Shown here piece after piece: positions 7,649-16,078 of a stretch of 64,000 nucleotides of DNA. The translations under genes were made by a program, and so were the position numbers. Origin of the DNA: SG8-30 sp963715485 (lineage in GTDB: Bacteria > Pseudomonadota > Gammaproteobacteria > Steroidobacterales > Steroidobacteraceae); the NCBI GenBank assembly GCA_963715485.1, contig OY970244.1, forward strand, positions 806,001-870,000. Direction: 5' to 3'. The notes below the pieces were generated by a model. That model was not told the origin of the DNA. It saw only the letters and a list, made by a program, of their open reading frames with translations, and searched no databases. Every line of letters begins with the position of its first letter. The first letter of the stretch is position 1.

Positions 7649-9454
7649 GTGACCTCCCTGATGGCCCGATGCCTCATCCTGGCCGCGCATCTCGTGGTGG
7701 TGCCGGCGCTCGCTGCCGCGGCCGATGCCGCCGATGAAGGCGCACGTGCCGCCGCGTTCTACGAGCGTGCACAGGCCGAATATTTCGAGCTCTACCCCGA
7801 GGCGGCGGCCAGCCTCGGGCTGCGCATCCGCTACGGGGCATGGAACGACCGCTCGGAGGCGGGTGACCTGGCTGGAAGGGAGCTGGCCGAGCGCCAGCTC
7901 GCCCAGCTGCGTGAGACGGTAGACCGCAGCAAGCTCGACGAGCAGGGGCGGCTGTCCTGGGACCTGTTCGCCGACCTGCAGCAACGCCGCATCGACGGAT
8001 GGCGCTGGCGCAACCACGATTACGTGTTCGACCAGCGCTCCGGCCCGCACACCGCTGCGCCGGCCTTCCTGATCAATACCCATCGCGTGGAGTCGGAGGC
8101 CGATGCAGAGGCCTACGTGTCGCGCCTGCGCGGGATCCTCGCTCGTGTCGCAACGGCGCTGGAGCGTGCGGACCGTGCCGAGGCGCGCGGCGTGCTGCCC
8201 CCGCGCTGGGTCTTCCCGCAGATCATCGCGAGCGCGCGGAACGTGGTCACCGGGCGCCCCTTCGACGACGGGCCCGTGGACAGCACGCTGCTGGCGGACT
8301 TCAGCAAGAAGGTCGCTGCGCTCGACCTCCCGCAGGAGCGCAAGGATGCCCTGGTCGCCTCGGCCGAACGCGCCCTGCTCGAGTCGGTAAGGCCCGCCTA
8401 CGATGCGGTGATCGCCTGGGCCAGCGCGGCCGAGGGGCGGGCCTCGCTGGAGGATGGCGTGTGGAAGCTGCCGCACGGCGCCGCTTACTACGACCACCTG
8501 CTGGCGCGCTACACGACCACCGTTCTCGACGCCGAGGAAATCCACCAGCTCGGGCTGCGCGAGGTGGCGCGGCTGCACGGCGAGATGCGTCGTGTCATGC
8601 AGCGCGTGGGCTTCAGTGGCGACCTGAAGGCGTTCTTCGATTACATCCGCGACGACGACCGGTTCTACTACCCCGACACCGAGGAGGGCCGGGCGGCCTA
8701 CCTGGCCGAGGCGACGCGCATCATCGACGCCATGCGCGCGAAACTTCCCGGGCTGTTCCGCACGCTGCCGAAGGCGGACGTGGTGGTCAAGGCAGTCGAA
8801 CCCTTTCGCGAGGCCTCGGGACGCAAGGCGTTCTACCAGCGCCCGACGGTAGACGGGTCGAAGCCGGGCACCTACTACGTGAACCTCTACCGCATGCGCG
8901 ACATGCCGAAGACGGAGATGGAGGCGCTGGCCTACCACGAGGGCATCCCCGGCCACCACATGCAGCGGGCCATCACGCTGGAACTGGACGAGCTGCCGAT
9001 GTTCCGCAAGCTCGGCGTCTACACGGCCTACACCGAGGGCTGGGCGCTCTACAGTGAGCGCCTGCCGAAGGAGGTCGGCTTCTACCAGGACCCTTACTCG
9101 GAGTTCGGGCGACTGACCCTGGAGCTGATCCGCGCGGTGCGCCTGGTCGTGGACACGGGCCTGCACGCCAGGGGCTGGACCCGCGAGCAGGTGGTGCAGT
9201 ACCACCTCGACAACACGCCGCTGCCCGAGGGTTCCGCGGTGCGCGCCACGGAGCGCTACGTGGTGATGCCCGGCCAGGCCACCGCCTACATGGTCGGGCA
9301 GCTCAGGATCATCGAGCTGCGCCAGCGGGCCGAGGACGAGCTCGGCCGCAAGTTCGACCTGCGTGACTTCCACGACCTGGTGCTGCACTCGGGGCCGGTT
9401 CCGCTCGATGTCCTCGAGCGGCAGGTGGAGGAGTGGATCGCCTCGCTGAAGTGA
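7649..9454 (+). CDS. Exported DUF885 family zinc metallopeptidase-like protein
   Basis: About 601 residues. DUF885 proteins resemble M32/M3-like gluzincin peptidases; the key motif YHEGIPGHHMQ (HExxGH) is intact near residue 430, and the downstream TEGWALYSERLPKE segment supplies the third metal ligand in this family. The N-terminus has a signal peptide (CLILAAHLVVVPALAAAADA), so the enzyme is periplasmic or a lipid-free secreted protein. GTG at 7649 is preferred because CCAGGAG lies six bases upstream; the in-frame ATG at 7661 would be 18 bases from it. Substrate unknown; di- or oligopeptides are plausible. Confidence 0.87.
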   Translation: MTSLMARCLILAAHLVVVPALAAAADAADEGARAAAFYERAQAEYFELYPEAAASLGLRIRYGAWNDRSEAGDLAGRELAERQLAQLRETVDRSKLDEQGRLSWDLFADLQQRRIDGWRWRNHDYVFDQRSGPHTAAPAFLINTHRVESEADAEAYVSRLRGILARVATALERADRAEARGVLPPRWVFPQIIASARNVVTGRPFDDGPVDSTLLADFSKKVAALDLPQERKDALVASAERALLESVRPAYDAVIAWASAAEGRASLEDGVWKLPHGAAYYDHLLARYTTTVLDAEEIHQLGLREVARLHGEMRRVMQRVGFSGDLKAFFDYIRDDDRFYYPDTEEGRAAYLAEATRIIDAMRAKLPGLFRTLPKADVVVKAVEPFREASGRKAFYQRPTVDGSKPGTYYVNLYRMRDMPKTEMEALAYHEGIPGHHMQRAITLELDELPMFRKLGVYTAYTEGWALYSERLPKEVGFYQDPYSEFGRLTLELIRAVRLVVDTGLHARGWTREQVVQYHLDNTPLPEGSAVRATERYVVMPGQATAYMVGQLRIIELRQRAEDELGRKFDLRDFHDLVLHSGPVPLDVLERQVEEWIASLK

Positions 9455-9530
9455 CGCTGGCCGGCGCTGGCCGGTGCCGTGTGGCTGGCGCGGCTCTCCG
9501 CTGGCCGGTGCGGGCCGGGGGTTTCGGGTT

Positions 9531-9882
9531 GGCGCGCAGCTCCTACTCCGGGGATCTCCCCGCTCGCTCCGAAAGGCAGACAGTCGCTCGCAGGGAGGTC
9601 CCCGTCGTCCTCGCCGGCTGCCCGGAACGCTCGCTGGCACCGGCGCGTCGACGGCGCGGTCCCGAGGCACGGACCGGTTCCTCCGAGAAAGCGAGTTTCG
9701 GCCTTTCGGCGCGAGCGGCGCCGAGCGAGCGAGCGTCACGGGCAGACCGGGAACGACTCGGCTCTCGAGGGGCAGTCTCTGCCGTTCCGGCGCGGCGAGA
9801 ACCGACGAGGGAGCTGCCCAGCGCGTCCCGACCGCGCCCGGCAGCCAGTCGTGGGGAGGTCCCCGGAGTAGAGAGCCGCGCC
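9531..9882. repeat. Dispersed, internally symmetric intergenic element, copy A
   Basis: The 480-base gap after the peptidase gene holds no plausible gene but has strong internal order. Its ends form imperfect inverted repeats of about 29 bases (9531-9561 and 9854-9882; shared core CTCCGGGGA). A second internal pair, near 9559-9590 (CGAAAGGCAGACAGTCGC) and 9687-9717 (GCGAGTTTCGGCCTTTCGG), is also an inverted match. Much of the same order of motifs occurs in reverse orientation at 35440-35655. It could be a non-autonomous mobile element (MITE-like) or a structured RNA. The bases before 9531 and after 9882 show nothing else. Confidence 0.6.
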
Positions 9883-9934
9883 AAGAACCGAGGGTGACCA
9901 CCCGACCGGCGGGCGCGCCGACCGCCAACCGTCG

Positions 9935-10303
9935 CTATCGCCCGTGATAGCCGTGACCGAGCGTCTCGATCTCGGTGACGAGGCCGTCCTCGAGACGCAG
10001 CCGCCGCATCAGCTTGTGCGGGCCGAGGTTGTAGGTCCAGTGCTCCACCGGGACCGGGACCAGGTCCTCGGAGAGGTAGTACGGGCGCCCGAAGCGCCAG
10101 AGGACCGGACGACGCCAGACCTCGCTGCGGGTCACCTCGGTCGGCGGCCCGCACAGCGATTGCACCTTGTCGGCGCTGTCCCCGTCGGTGATCAGCTTCG
10201 TGCCGCAGCGGAAGGAATCGGCGACAGCCGGACCTGCTGCAAGTGCCGCAGCGGCCAGCAGCCAGCCCGTCCTCCAGAGCGTCTTCCTCATGGTCACCAG
10301 CAT
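9935..10303 (-). CDS. Small exported DUF2845-like protein
   Basis: About 122 residues with a signal peptide (LLAAAALAAGPAVADSF) and a short mature part containing FRCGTKLITDGDS and LCGPPTEV, the pattern of DUF2845 periplasmic proteins. Two cysteines could form a disulphide. ATG at 10303 is chosen because AGGTG lies nine bases upstream; ATG at 10291 is the alternative. It is convergent with the peptidase gene, divergent from gshA. Function unknown. Confidence 0.72.
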   Translation of the reverse strand: MLVTMRKTLWRTGWLLAAAALAAGPAVADSFRCGTKLITDGDSADKVQSLCGPPTEVTRSEVWRRPVLWRFGRPYYLSEDLVPVPVEHWTYNLGPHKLMRRLRLEDGLVTEIETLGHGYHGR

Positions 10304-10460
10304 TGCGTGAGGCACCTGAACCATCCCTGAAGCGAGGCCGCGGCGATCCCGCCCCGATTTTGACTCCGGAAGCCGGCAGGGTCACGCGAAACAGCCACCT
10401 GCCGGGGGACCGGGCTAGAATGCGGGTTCTTCCGGCCCAAGGCCCGCGTCCAGGGTTTCC

Positions 10461-12050
10461 ATGACCGTCTCGCGCATCGACCGCAGTTTCGAGCGACGCC
10501 TCGCCGCGCTGGTCAACGCCCGCGAGCCGGGCGTGCTGCAGGGCGGGCGCAAGGGTGTCGAGAAGGAGTCGTTGCGCGTGACCCCGGCGGGACGCATCGC
10601 GGCCACGCCGCACCCCGCGTCCCTGGGCTCGGCCCTGACGCACCCGCACATCACCACGGATTACTCGGAGGCGCTGATCGAACTGATCACGCCGGCCTTC
10701 ACGGAGACATGGGAACTGCTGCAGTACCTGTGCGACCTGCACCAGTTCGTCTATCGCCACCTGGGCGACGAGCTGCTGTGGGCGACCAGCATGCCCTGTG
10801 CCCTCGATGGCGATGCGAGCATCCCGGTGGCCGAGTACGGCAGCTCCAACATCGGCCGCATGAAGCACGTGTACCGGATCGGCCTCGGGCTGCGCTACGG
10901 CCGCGTGATGCAGGCGATTTCCGGCGTGCACTTCAACTACTCCTTTCCGGACCGGCTGTGGCCGGTGCTGCACGAGGCGTGGCAGTCGAAGGACTCCGGG
11001 CAGGCCTTCGTCGACGAGGCCTACTTCGCGCTGCTGCGCAATTACCGTCGCCATGGCTGGCTGATCCTCTACCTGTTCGGCGCCTCGCCGGCGATGTGCA
11101 AGACCTTCTTCAAGGGACGTGAGCCGCCGACCTCGCTGCGCGAACTGGACCAGAACACCTTCTTCGCGCCCCATGCCACCTCGCTGCGCATGAGCGACCT
11201 CGGGTACCGGAACAAGAGCCAGGCGGCCTTTTCGGTCTCGGTGAACTCGCTCGACGAGTATGTGCGCGACCTCTCGCGGCTGATCGCCGCGCCGAGCGCG
11301 GAGTACGAGAAGCTCGGCGTCAACGTCGACGGCGAGTGGCAGCAGTTGAGCGCCAACGTGCTGCAGATCGAGAACGAGTACTACAGCTTCATCCGGCCGA
11401 AGCGCACCGCGCGTTCCGGCGAGCGTCCGACACGTGCGCTGGCGCGCGCCGGCGTCGAATACGTGGAGATGCGGTCGCTGGATGTCGGCCCGTTCGACCC
11501 GGTGGGCACCAGCCAGAACGAGATGCGCTTCCTCGAGGCCTTCGCCGCGCTGTGCCTGCTGAAGGACAGCCCGATGATCGACCGCTCGGCCGAACAGGCG
11601 CTCGATGGCAACCATGTCCTGGTGGCCGGACGGGGACGCGAGCCGGGCCTGTCGCTGGACCTCGACGGGCGGCCACATGCGCTGCAGGACTGGGCCGCCC
11701 AGTTGCTGGAGGAAATGCAGGGCATCTGCGAGTTGCTGGATACCGGCGACCCGGACCGCCCGTACGCGGCGGCGCTGGCCGTGCAGCAGGCCAAGGTCGC
11801 GGATCCGGCCCAGACGCCATCGGCGCGGTTGCTGCGGGAACTCGAGACGGAGAACGAGGCGTTCTTCTACTTTGCGCAGCGCATGTCCAGGGTCCACCGG
11901 GACTACTTCCGGGACCTCTACCCGCCGAACGAGGCCCAGCTCGAGGTATTCGCCCGGGAGGCCGTGGACTCGCTGGCCGCCCAGGGCGAGGTCGAGCGGG
12001 CCGACCGGGTCGGCTTCGACGAGTTCGTGGCCGGCTGGTTCGCCGCCTAG
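10461..12050 (+). CDS. gshA: Glutamate-cysteine ligase (type 1)
   Basis: 529 residues, the usual length of the proteobacterial GshA. The enzyme joins L-glutamate and L-cysteine with ATP to give gamma-glutamylcysteine, the first and limiting step of glutathione synthesis in the cytosol. Conserved segments include GGRKGVEKESLRV, TTDYSEALIELITP, SGVHFNYSFP, YRNKSQAAFSVSVNSL and VEYVEMRSLDVGPFDP. The frame is intact. ATG at 10461 follows an AGGG five bases upstream. gshB is not in the window. The gene is a single unit, followed by an A+T-rich promoter-like gap. Confidence 0.95.
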   Translation: MTVSRIDRSFERRLAALVNAREPGVLQGGRKGVEKESLRVTPAGRIAATPHPASLGSALTHPHITTDYSEALIELITPAFTETWELLQYLCDLHQFVYRHLGDELLWATSMPCALDGDASIPVAEYGSSNIGRMKHVYRIGLGLRYGRVMQAISGVHFNYSFPDRLWPVLHEAWQSKDSGQAFVDEAYFALLRNYRRHGWLILYLFGASPAMCKTFFKGREPPTSLRELDQNTFFAPHATSLRMSDLGYRNKSQAAFSVSVNSLDEYVRDLSRLIAAPSAEYEKLGVNVDGEWQQLSANVLQIENEYYSFIRPKRTARSGERPTRALARAGVEYVEMRSLDVGPFDPVGTSQNEMRFLEAFAALCLLKDSPMIDRSAEQALDGNHVLVAGRGREPGLSLDLDGRPHALQDWAAQLLEEMQGICELLDTGDPDRPYAAALAVQQAKVADPAQTPSARLLRELETENEAFFYFAQRMSRVHRDYFRDLYPPNEAQLEVFAREAVDSLAAQGEVERADRVGFDEFVAGWFAA

Positions 12051-12118
12051 GCTGGCCGGTCAGCGAACGCGATCCGGGACGTGGTGCGGGTGGCGCATTG
12101 CCGAGGCCGCCCAAGCGT

Positions 12119-12197
12119 TTGACATAACACGAAATTTCATCAGCTTGTAAGGATTTCCCCTAGGCACTGTCACATGCGTAGGTATACTGACGTCAGT
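12119..12197 (+). promoter_or_regulatory. Promoter-like A+T-rich stretch with a 12-bp palindrome
   Basis: This gap is markedly richer in A+T than its surroundings. A consensus TTGACA (12119-12124) is present, and a TATACT -10 candidate lies at 12183-12188. The -10 is immediately joined to the perfect palindrome ACTGACGTCAGT (12186-12197), a good position for a repressor operator. The two hexamers are too far apart to form one promoter, so at least one is fortuitous or there are two start sites. Confidence 0.35.
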
Positions 12198-12237
12198 CCA
12201 GCGGCTATCCCTCTTGCTCGCTGGCCTGAAAACGGGG

Positions 12238-12618
12238 ATGACCATGGAAGCAGTGAAGAGCGGCGCCAGCTTTGGCGCACCGCGCGGCGGCTCTAACGCC
12301 GGAACAGGCAACAAGCCAGCCACGGAAGGCAGCTCCCCACCGGCCGGATGGGACCCCTTCGAGGTCTGGCGTACGCGGGTCCGCGACGTCCAGAAGGCGC
12401 GCGTCCGCGACGGCGAGCCCGTCCGGGAAGCGCTGACCGCGACCGCCACGGGGCAGGCCTGCCGTCTTCCTGCTCCAGGATCAGCCGGCTACGAAGACGC
12501 GCCGTCCACGCCAGGGGACCTCGTGCAGCGGGCTGCAATAGAGCGCGCTGAGCCGCGCCTCGGTGAGCACCTCCTCGCACGGCCCGAAGTCCCAGCTCCC
12601 ATCGCCGTGCAGCAGTAG
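12238..12618 (+). CDS. Small uncharacterised protein with a DPFEVWRTRVR motif
   Basis: The frame opens at ATG 12238 (ATG 12244 also possible) and begins with a flexible Gly/Ser/Pro-rich segment followed by GWDPFEVWRTRVRDVQKAR. Short proteins with a DP(F/Y)EVWRTRV core occur, to my memory, in several gammaproteobacteria, and a promoter-like region precedes it. After about residue 65 the reading looks random and it runs antisense into the ABC gene for 138 bases, so the true end may be earlier; a one-base shift would stop it near 12437. Function unknown. Confidence 0.5.
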   Translation: MTMEAVKSGASFGAPRGGSNAGTGNKPATEGSSPPAGWDPFEVWRTRVRDVQKARVRDGEPVREALTATATGQACRLPAPGSAGYEDAPSTPGDLVQRAAIERAEPRLGEHLLARPEVPAPIAVQQ

Positions 12619-13239
12619 CGCATCGTCGGCGAAGCGCGCTGCAAGCGTCGGGTCGTGCAGGCTGGCGACGACTGCCTTGCCCGCATCCGCGCGCTGACGG
12701 AACAGCTGCAACACCCCGAGCTGGTGCTGCGGATCGAGGTGGTTGGTCGGCTCGTCGAGCAGGCACACGTCGGCGTCCTGCGCCAGCAGCGAGGCGACGG
12801 CCAGCCGGCGGCGCTCGCCTCCTGACAGCGAATCCACGATGCGCGGCTCGCAGCCGGCCAGGCCGACCTCGCCGAGGCACGCCCGGACGATCTCGACGTC
12901 CCGTTCACTCTCCCAGGACCAGAACCCGATGTGTGGGTGCCGGCCGATCAGCGCCGTTTCCAGCACCGTGACGGGAAAGGGGTCCTCGAAGGCCTGCGGC
13001 AGCAGGGCGAGGCGGCGTGCGCGGCCGGCCGGTGGCCAGTCGCCCACCGGCTGCCCGTCGAGCAGGACCTGCCCGGCGGCAGCTTCGCGCAGGCCGGCCA
13101 GGGTATGCAGCGTCAGCGTCTTGCCGGCCCCGTTGCGACCGAGCAGTGCGACGAAGCGCCCGGGGCCTGCGCGAAAGCACAGCGACTCGACCAGGGTGCG
13201 CCCGGCGACTGCGACCTCGAGTTCGCGGCACTCCAGCAC
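12481..13239 (-). CDS. FecE/BtuD-like ABC transporter ATP-binding protein
   Basis: 252-residue ATPase subunit. Walker A GRNGAGKT, signature SLSGGERRRLAVA, Walker B VCLLDEPTNHLD and the switch SLHDP are intact. The overall length and the LPQAFEDPFPVTVLETALIGRHPH segment fit the ATPases of iron-siderophore, heme or cobalamin importers (FecCD family). No permease or binding protein is next to it, so its partners must be elsewhere. It lies 18 bases downstream of pdxH and is probably co-transcribed with it. Confidence 0.85.
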   Translation of the reverse strand: MLECRELEVAVAGRTLVESLCFRAGPGRFVALLGRNGAGKTLTLHTLAGLREAAAGQVLLDGQPVGDWPPAGRARRLALLPQAFEDPFPVTVLETALIGRHPHIGFWSWESERDVEIVRACLGEVGLAGCEPRIVDSLSGGERRRLAVASLLAQDADVCLLDEPTNHLDPQHQLGVLQLFRQRADAGKAVVASLHDPTLAARFADDALLLHGDGSWDFGPCEEVLTEARLSALYCSPLHEVPWRGRRVFVAG

Positions 13240-13257
13240 GTCAGGTCCGGCCCCGGC

Positions 13258-13949
13258 TCAGGGCTGCAGCCGGACGTGATGCCAGGGGCCGGCCCGGAAC
13301 CCGCCCCTGCCGTCTGCCTCGAGTTCCCGTGTCCAGCGGGCGCGGTCGTGGAGGCGGTGGTCGCCCTCGACCCAGAACTCGACCGCATCCACCCACAGCC
13401 GGTAACCGCCCCAGTGGTCCGGCCGGGCCAGGTGGAAATCGGGCTCCTCGTCGTCCTCGGGCGTGCTGATCGGATCGGGCGCCCCGAGCCGGCGGGCGGC
13501 CTCCTGCCACTGGCCGACCAGCGCCTGCCGCGATGCGACGGGCGCGCTCTGCTCGCTGGCGCAGGCCGCGACGCGGCTGCGCCAGGGCCGGGAAGCGAAG
13601 TAATCGTCGCTCTCGCTGGACGGGCTGCGAACGACCTCGCCTTCGACGCGCAGCTGGCGCTGCAGCGGATCCCAGTGGAACACCGCAGCCGCGCGCGGCC
13701 AGCCGTCGAGGTCGCGACCCTTGCGCGACCCGTAGTTGGTGTAGAAGACCAGGTAGCCCGGGTCCGGGACGATGTCCTTGCACAGCACGACCCGCGCCGA
13801 CAGCCGGTCGTCCGCGCTGACGTCGCCAGCACCATGGCGTTGGGGTTCGGCTGGACCTGCTCGTCCCAGGCCTGCCGCAACCAGGTCGAGGCCAGCGGCA
13901 TCGGCTCGCGCGGCAGCGGATCCGGCAGGTTCTGGTTCAGGTTACGCAT
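13258..13949 (-). CDS. pdxH: Pyridoxamine/pyridoxine 5'-phosphate oxidase (one frame break)
   Basis: About 230 residues once repaired. PdxH oxidises pyridoxine or pyridoxamine phosphate to pyridoxal phosphate using FMN and oxygen. The N-terminal half gives FDPLP-like and WLRQAWDEQVQPNPNAMVLA; the main body gives RVVLCKDIVP, GYLVFYTNYGSRKG, VFHWDPLQRQLRVEG and the C-terminal RLHDRARWTRE, WHHVRLQP end. One base is missing near 13829; adding it yields the expected DVSADDRL link and makes the span a whole number of codons. ATG at 13949. Probably an assembly indel. Confidence 0.9.
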
Positions 13950-14051
13950 GGGGAAAATACTACCGGTTGGCTCTCGGGTGCCGTCACTTGGACTATCCGC
14001 AGGCACGACGGGGGTGCACGCGGCCTCGCTTCGCGCTAGCGTGCGGCAACC

Positions 14052-14841
14052 ATGGAACACCAGGTCGTCAACGGCGTGCGGCTGGCCTGCCGCGTGGAGG
14101 GACACGGTCCCCCGCTGCTCCTGCTGCACGGTCTCGGCGGCAGCCACGACGACTGGCGCAGGCAGGTGCCGGTGTTCGCACGGCGCTACCGCGTCATCGC
14201 GCCGGACCTGCGGGGATTCGGTGACAGCGAGCGACAGGAACCGTTCACCGTCCAGCAGCACGCGCGTGACGTGGCGGGGCTGCTCGATGCGCTGGGTGTT
14301 GCGCGGGCGCACGTCGTCGGTCTGTCCATGGGCGGTGCCGTGGCGATGGAACTGGCGCTGTCGGAGCCGGGGCGCGTGGCCGGGCTGGTGCTGGCGAACA
14401 CGGCCCCGGGTTTCGAGTTGCACGGGTGGCAGCGCCGTTACATGGGATTCTCCCGCCTGTTGCTGGCGCTGCTGTTCGGGGTCGGCGGGGTCGCGCGCTT
14501 CTTTTCCAAGCACGGCCTTTCCGGCGCCGCACCAGGAGAACCTGCGCAAGCGGCTGCTCGAGCGCGCCAGCCACACCAGCCGCTGGGTCTACATCGCCTC
14601 GCTGCGCTCGCTGGTCCGCTGGCATGCGGAAGATCGGCTCCCTTCCCTGCGCTCGCCGACCCTGGTGATCGGCGCGGAGCACGACTACACCGACATCCAC
14701 GAAAAACGCCGCTGGGCCGCGAAGATCCCGGGCGCGCAGGTCGTGATGCTGCCGGGCAGCCGCCACCGCTCCGAGCTGGACGCGCCGGCCGCCTTCAACG
14801 ACGCCGTGGACCGTTTCCTCGACGCCGTGCCGGCGCCATGA
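14052..14841 (+). CDS. Alpha/beta hydrolase (one frame break)
   Basis: About 263 residues when joined. The alpha/beta hydrolase hallmarks are clear: oxyanion strand LLLLHGLGGSHDDW, IAPDLRGFGDS, the nucleophile elbow GLSMGG, the acid in VIGAEHDYTD and the catalytic histidine in GSRHRSELDAP. The first part and the last part are in different frames; one surplus base near 14518 explains this, and its removal gives HGLFPAPHQENLRKRL. Similar to PcaD/MhpC-type esterases, but the substrate is unknown. tyrA follows 70 bases downstream on the same strand. Confidence 0.85.
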
Positions 14842-14911
14842 CGGGTATGCTTGGCGAGCACAGCATCCGCCCACGACACGCACGGTCCGCCCCCTTGCCA
14901 GGAGCGTCCTG

Positions 14912-16012
14912 ATGGATCTCACCGCCCTCCGGGATCGCCTGTCCCGCCTCGATGTCGAGCTGCTCGAGCTCGTCGCCGAGCGCCAGCGCCTGTCCCAGGA
15001 CATCGCCCGCGTGAAGCGCGACACGGGACGGCCGACGCGCGACTTCGCCCGCGAGCGCGACGTCCTGCTGAAGGCACGGGAGGCCGCCTCCGGTCTCGGC
15101 GTATCGCCTGTGGTCGCGGAGCAGATCCTGAGGCTGCTGATCCGGTCCTCGCTGACCACGCAGGAACAGGCCCTGGTCGCCGCGCAAGGCCTCGGCTCCG
15201 GCAGGCGCGCGTTGATCATCGGCGGCGCGGGCAAGATGGGCCGGTGGTTCGCCGACTACCTGGCGTCGCAGGGGTTCGCGGTCGAGGTCGCGGACCCGTC
15301 CGGGACGGAGACGGGGTATCCGCAGCGCAGCGACTGGCGCGAAGGGCGGCTCGACGAGGACCTGGTGGTCGTCGCCACCCCGCTGGGCATCACGCGCGAA
15401 GTCCTGCTCGAACTCGCTGCGCGCAAGCCCGCGGGGCTGGTGTTCGACATCGGCTCGCTCAAGACGCCGCTGCGAGACGGGCTCGAGGCGCTGGTCGCCG
15501 CCGGGGTACGGACCGCCTCGATCCACCCGATGTTCGGGCCCGACACCGAGCTGCTGTCGGGCCGCCACGTGCTGCACGTGGACCTCGGCGACGCGACGGC
15601 CGTGCGCGAGGGCCAGGAACTGTTCGCGCCGACCATGGCCGAGCAGGTGGTGACGACCCTGGACGACCACGACCGGCTGATCGCCTACATCCTCGGGTTG
15701 TCGCACGCGGTCAACATCGCGTTCTTCACCGCGCTGGCCGGCAGCGGCGAGGCCGCGCCCAGGCTCGCCCGACTTTCGAGCACGACCTTCGATGCGCAGT
15801 TCGACGTCGCGGCGAAGGTGGCTTCCGAGAGCCCGGCGCTCTATTTCGAGATCCAGCGGCTCAACGAGCATGGCGCCGAGTCGCTGCAGGCGCTGACCAC
15901 CGCGGTGGCGCAACTCCGCGAAGTGGTCGAGACCGGGGACTTCGCTGCATTCGAGCAGATGATGCTGAAGGGGCGCGCCTGGGTGGCGGGCCGGACGACC
16001 ACCCGGCCGTGA
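14912..16012 (+). CDS. tyrA: Bifunctional chorismate mutase / prephenate dehydrogenase
   Basis: 366 residues, the length of the fused TyrA (T-protein). Residues 1-90 are an AroQ chorismate mutase helix bundle (LRDRLSRLDVELLELVAERQ, VKRDTGRPTRDFARE). Residues 100-366 are the NAD-dependent prephenate dehydrogenase with the nucleotide loop GGAGKMGRW, SIHPMFGPD and the LSHAVNIAFF segment. The two steps turn chorismate into 4-hydroxyphenylpyruvate for tyrosine. SD AGGAG before ATG 14912. The frame is intact and the gene appears to lead into the cytochrome gene 67 bases later. Confidence 0.94.
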   Translation: MDLTALRDRLSRLDVELLELVAERQRLSQDIARVKRDTGRPTRDFARERDVLLKAREAASGLGVSPVVAEQILRLLIRSSLTTQEQALVAAQGLGSGRRALIIGGAGKMGRWFADYLASQGFAVEVADPSGTETGYPQRSDWREGRLDEDLVVVATPLGITREVLLELAARKPAGLVFDIGSLKTPLRDGLEALVAAGVRTASIHPMFGPDTELLSGRHVLHVDLGDATAVREGQELFAPTMAEQVVTTLDDHDRLIAYILGLSHAVNIAFFTALAGSGEAAPRLARLSSTTFDAQFDVAAKVASESPALYFEIQRLNEHGAESLQALTTAVAQLREVVETGDFAAFEQMMLKGRAWVAGRTTTRP

Positions 16013-16078
16013 GGACGGGCGCCCATCGGCCCATCCTGCCAGCGCCAGCCGCTACACTGATCGCCTGAGGACGGACGC

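Noticed and set aside
7607..9928. 773-codon open frame on the minus strand
   Set aside because: Antisense to the DUF885 peptidase, which has a signal peptide and a metal site; the antisense product shows no family features.
9455..9934. Overlapping plus-strand frames of 130-157 codons in the gap after the peptidase
   Set aside because: Their Arg/Ala/Ser-rich products come from the symmetric repeat; they lack start context and any protein motif.
9543..11897. 784-codon open frame on the minus strand
   Set aside because: It runs through repeat copy A, the DUF2845 gene in another frame and antisense to gshA; no motifs.
12931..14841. 636-codon plus-strand frame
   Set aside because: Its first 1.1 kb is antisense to pdxH and the ABC ATPase; only the last part is real, as the C-terminal portion of the alpha/beta hydrolase.
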